Assembly: GCA_030848545.1 (NCBI GenBank)
Contig: JAVDCA010000009.1
Location: 1 to 64,000 of the forward strand
Source of the DNA: Astrobacterium formosum
GTDB taxonomy: Bacteria > Pseudomonadota > Alphaproteobacteria > Rhizobiales > Xanthobacteraceae
Reading direction: 5' to 3'
DNA length: 64,000 nucleotides
Shown: in pieces, positions 61,092 to 64,000 of the stretch
How the letters are laid out: every line of letters starts with the position of its first letter
How positions within the stretch are numbered: position 1 is the stretch's first letter
Notes under the pieces: model-generated
Database searches by the model: none
The model's input: only the letters and a program-made list of their open reading frames with translations
Told to the model about the DNA's origin: nothing
Made by a program: the position numbers and the translations under genes

Positions 61092-62924
61092 ATGCGGGTA
61101 CTCCAATCGATCGCCACGGTCGTGGCGCCGCGCCTCGAGCGAGGCGTCGCGATCGTGAACTTCTGTATCCTCCTCGGGATGATCGTGATCGTCTTCGCGG
61201 GCGTCATCGCTCGTTACGTGTTCAACGATGCGTTCTCCTGGACAGAAGAATTGGCGATCTGGGGGTTCACCTGGCTGATCTTCCTCGGCGCCGCCATGGG
61301 CGTGCGCCAAGACAAGCACGTCTCCGTCGACCTCCTTTCCCGCATCACACCCGTCGTCGCCATCCCGGCCATCGGCTTCGTCCGCGACGTCGTCGTCGCG
61401 CTGTCGATGCTCATGTTGGCGAGAAACGGATATCTGCTCGCTGATCGAGTCGGTGGCGTCAGCAGCGCGTTGGAATGGCCGAACGCCTATCAGTACGCGA
61501 TCATACCCACGAGTGCCGTGGTCAGCCTGTTTTTCCTGCTTTTCAGGTCCAACGAGACGGTGACGCGCAACTTTGCCGCCCTGCTGGTGGCGGCACTGTT
61601 CTTCTTGGGAATCGAGACGATGCCCTCGCCGCTTGCCGGCCTGTCGCCCAGTCTGACGATGACGGTTTCGTTCTTCGTCAATTTGTCGCTGGGCGTTCCG
61701 GTGGCCTTCTCCATGCTGTTCAGCGTGCTGTTGACGACCTGGAGCGGCGATCTGCTGCCGGCGCCGGCGGTCATCCAGAACATGGTCAGCGGCTCGACCA
61801 AGTTCATCCTGCTGGCGATTCCCTTCTTTCTGACCACCGGATATCTTTTGAACATCGGAGGGCTGTCGTCGCGGCTGATCGATTTCGCGTCAGCGTTGGT
61901 CGGGCATCTGCGCGGCGGTTTGGCTCAGGTCAATGTCGTCAACAGTGTTCTGGTCGGCGGCATTTCCGGTTCCTCCGGTGCCGACGCTGCCAGCACGACC
62001 AAGGTGCTCGTGCCGGAGATGATCAAGCGAGGCTATTCGCCGGCGTTCTCCTGCGCGGTGACGGCCGCGTCGTCGATTCTGCCGAATATCATTCCGCCGG
62101 CAATCGCCATGCTGGTCTATGCTTCGGTCACCAACGTGTCGGTCGCACGGTTGTTCATGGCGGGCATCGTGCCGGGAGTCCTCATCGCGGCCGCACAGAT
62201 GAGCGTCGTGTATGCGGTCTCGACACGCCGCGGCTATGAGGGCGCCCGCCGTCGCGCGCCGGTTGGCCATGTTCTTCGGACCTTCCTGCAGGCTCTGCCG
62301 GCTCTGGTCATCGCAGTCATCGTTCTGGGTTGCATTCGATTCGGCATCACGACCGCCACCGAGGCGGGGGTGATGGCGGTGGTGTGGGCCTTTTTGCTCG
62401 GACGGTTCGTGTTCATGAGCTACGGCTGGCGGCAGCTCTACGTGGCGATCGTCGATTGCGCGACCGATGCGGCCCTGATTGGGTTTCTCATCGCGGCCTC
62501 GGTGCCGTTCGCCTGGATACTGATCGCTGAAGGCGTGCCGCAACAGATGGTGGCCTGGACCCAGATCGGTACCGACAGCAAGCTCGGACTCCTGTTGACC
62601 CTCAACGGCACCCTCTTTCTGGCCGGCATGTTCCTCGACCTCACGCCAGCCATGCTGATTGTTGCACCGCTCTTTCTGCCCATCATGGTCGGCGGTGGAA
62701 TCGATCCGGTGCATCTCGGCATCATCATGATCGTCAATCTACAGCTTGGCGGCGTGACGCCGCCGGTCGGCATTCTGGTGTTCATTTCGGCGCAGATCGC
62801 CCGCATCCAGCCATCCGCCGTGTTCAAGGAGGTGATGCCGTTCTTCTTTGCCACGGTCGCGGTACTCGCTATGTTGTGCACGTTTCCGGCGCTCTCGCTC
62901 GGCCTATGGGCCCTGGTGCAATGA
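61092..62924 (+). CDS. Fused TRAP membrane subunit (DctQ-DctM)
   Basis: A 610-residue inner-membrane protein. Residues about 1-165 form the four-helix small subunit (DctQ), with VFAGVIARYVFNDAFSWTEE as its signature. Residues about 175-610 form the twelve-helix large subunit (DctM), with SGSSGADAASTTKVLVPEM and PPAIAMLVYASVTNVSVARL. The fusion is a common form of TRAP importers, driven by a sodium or proton gradient. It is 94 bp after dctP. Confidence 0.93.
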   Translation: MRVLQSIATVVAPRLERGVAIVNFCILLGMIVIVFAGVIARYVFNDAFSWTEELAIWGFTWLIFLGAAMGVRQDKHVSVDLLSRITPVVAIPAIGFVRDVVVALSMLMLARNGYLLADRVGGVSSALEWPNAYQYAIIPTSAVVSLFFLLFRSNETVTRNFAALLVAALFFLGIETMPSPLAGLSPSLTMTVSFFVNLSLGVPVAFSMLFSVLLTTWSGDLLPAPAVIQNMVSGSTKFILLAIPFFLTTGYLLNIGGLSSRLIDFASALVGHLRGGLAQVNVVNSVLVGGISGSSGADAASTTKVLVPEMIKRGYSPAFSCAVTAASSILPNIIPPAIAMLVYASVTNVSVARLFMAGIVPGVLIAAAQMSVVYAVSTRRGYEGARRRAPVGHVLRTFLQALPALVIAVIVLGCIRFGITTATEAGVMAVVWAFLLGRFVFMSYGWRQLYVAIVDCATDAALIGFLIAASVPFAWILIAEGVPQQMVAWTQIGTDSKLGLLLTLNGTLFLAGMFLDLTPAMLIVAPLFLPIMVGGGIDPVHLGIIMIVNLQLGGVTPPVGILVFISAQIARIQPSAVFKEVMPFFFATVAVLAMLCTFPALSLGLWALVQ

Positions 62925-63094
62925 GCAAGGCTTCGCTTCGCGGGCTGCGCTCGGGCTCAGGCCGTGTGGCTCGGAGGCTTTGCCAAAAAGCGGTGGGCTA
63001 ATGGGAGTTTGAACCACACCGACGACGCTGGTAGGAACAGGAGCGATCGAAGGCCTTGGCGCCGCGGCGAGCGCAATGTTGGGATCGGAAACAG

Positions 63095-63871
63095 ATGGCT
63101 GAACAGGCACGTAGAAAGCCGACGCGCAGCCGCAGCGTCGTGATAACGGCGAGACCGACCAAGGAACGACGTCCTGGCTCTGTTGGTCAGCGCGGCGCGG
63201 AAAGTCTCGCCGCGATCGCCTACGAACGCATCGAGGATCTTTTCGTCCACTGCCGCGTCGCTCCCGGCGCGGACATCAAGATGCAGGAACTGCAAGACCT
63301 CGTCGGGATCGGCCGTACGCCGGTTCATCAAGCCGTGCGACGTTTGGCGGCGGAAACCTTGATCAACATTCGCCCGCGCGACGGTCTGCAGATCAGCCCG
63401 ATCGATCTTCAACGGGACCGCCGACTGTTGCAGCTACGGCGCGACATGGATCGGTTCGTCGTTGCGCTCGCCATCGACAAGTTGAACAGCAACCAACGCA
63501 ATCGATTGATCCGTCTCGGCATGGTCCTGCGCGAACGTCGCCGCGATATGGAGGTTCACGAGTTCAACATGCACGATGGCCACCTCAACGCTATTCTACT
63601 CGACGCAGCCGACGAGCCCTTCCTGGATCGCACCTTACGTCCGCTTCACACCATCTTCCGGCGGACTGGTAACGTCTACCTCACTCATGTCGGCGGCAGG
63701 AACGGGTTGGATGCCACCGTCGACTGTCATCTGGATCTGCTCGACGCGGTCGTCGACCGGGATCGGAGGAAGGCAACCGCGGCATCGGACCGCATCGTCG
63801 GTCTTGCCGAATCGATGTTCGACAGTATTGAAGGAAATATCGATCCGCATTTGCTTAATATCGGCAACTGA
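63095..63871 (+). CDS. GntR-family (FCD-type) transcriptional regulator
   Basis: A 258-residue regulator. A basic N-terminal extension (2-40) precedes a winged helix-turn-helix (about 45-105, LQDLVGIGRTPVHQAVRRLA). The C-terminal FCD domain holds Asp/His metal-ligand candidates in HDGHLNAILL, LTHVGGRN and DCHLDLLDAV. The ATG at 63095 is preceded by only a weak GGA; an earlier in-frame TTG is less likely. It follows the TRAP genes on the same strand and probably regulates the acid-sugar locus. The remaining 129 bases of the window hold no visible gene. Confidence 0.82.
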   Translation: MAEQARRKPTRSRSVVITARPTKERRPGSVGQRGAESLAAIAYERIEDLFVHCRVAPGADIKMQELQDLVGIGRTPVHQAVRRLAAETLINIRPRDGLQISPIDLQRDRRLLQLRRDMDRFVVALAIDKLNSNQRNRLIRLGMVLRERRRDMEVHEFNMHDGHLNAILLDAADEPFLDRTLRPLHTIFRRTGNVYLTHVGGRNGLDATVDCHLDLLDAVVDRDRRKATAASDRIVGLAESMFDSIEGNIDPHLLNIGN

Positions 63872-64000
63872 CTGACGGCGCAGTGCCGAACGCGCCGGCC
63901 GGCGAGGCCTGTACGCGGTCGACGACCCAATCACTTCTCTACCTCGGCGAGAACAGCGCTACCTCCAGAAAGAACACGACGCGGGGCAGCTCCTCGTTAC

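Overview
The window comes from a high-GC alphaproteobacterium, most likely an order Hyphomicrobiales (Rhizobiales) member near Rhodopseudomonas, Bradyrhizobium or Rhodoplanes. The basis is the combination of hopanoid genes (squalene-hopene cyclase and an HpnO-type aminotransferase), a kaiC-kaiB-HWE kinase operon, ChpT, EipA (DUF1134), a Mycobacterium-like AhpC/AhpD pair and many short GC-rich palindromes between genes. No taxonomic search was possible. It looks chromosomal. I see no integrase, phage structural gene, replication origin or CRISPR array.

Layout. 0.2-1.4 kb: ahpD-ahpC peroxide defence, minus strand. 1.7-7.5 kb: signalling block with kaiC-kaiB-HWE histidine kinase and a hybrid kinase carrying a FixL-like haem PAS domain. 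7.7-9.8 kb: squalene-hopene cyclase. 9.9-11.5 kb: a lower-GC scar with an IS1-type transposase remnant, two small membrane proteins and a possible small RNA. 11.5-12.4 kb: glyoxalase-like protein. 12.6-17.4 kb: three overlapping genes that form the most unusual unit of the window: a protein made of winged-helix-like units, a P-loop ATPase, and a RecB/Cas4-like nuclease fused to an FtsK-type DNA motor. 17.6-21.7 kb: hpnO, an MFS transporter and an EndoU-like secreted protein. 22.4-27.5 kb: a lower-GC defence island with a Gabija-like pair (OLD/TOPRIM nuclease and UvrD helicase) between two unrecognised genes.

28.4-32.6 kb is core: rpoH, rluD, a DUF6476 protein, tRNA-Glu(CUC) and a diguanylate cyclase. 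32.6-41.3 kb is a sugar catabolism locus: divergent ROK repressor, two Gfo/Idh/MocA dehydrogenases, a CUT1-type ABC binding protein with two permeases but no ATPase, a SIS isomerase/deaminase and a ROK kinase. 41.6-46.8 kb is a copper-tolerance operon on the minus strand: DUF2946-like protein, lipoprotein, TolC-like outer membrane protein, multicopper oxidase, cupredoxin, CusF-like protein and a Met/His-rich protein. 47-51.4 kb holds a paired small drug/metabolite transporter, a membrane-anchored coiled-coil protein, eipA, a YHS protein and cysQ. 51.6-58.3 kb holds chpT followed by cheA-cheW-cheY-cheB-cheR. 58.4-63.9 kb is an acid-sugar module: an enolase-superfamily dehydratase divergent from a TRAP transporter and a GntR/FCD regulator.

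Much of the window is sensing: peroxide, copper, oxygen (haem PAS), time or phosphorylation state (Kai), c-di-GMP and chemotaxis. The strongest candidate for an undescribed system is the 12,568-17,359 cassette. Its tight translational coupling and its nuclease-motor fusion suggest a DNA-processing or anti-DNA defence machine, but its function is inference only.
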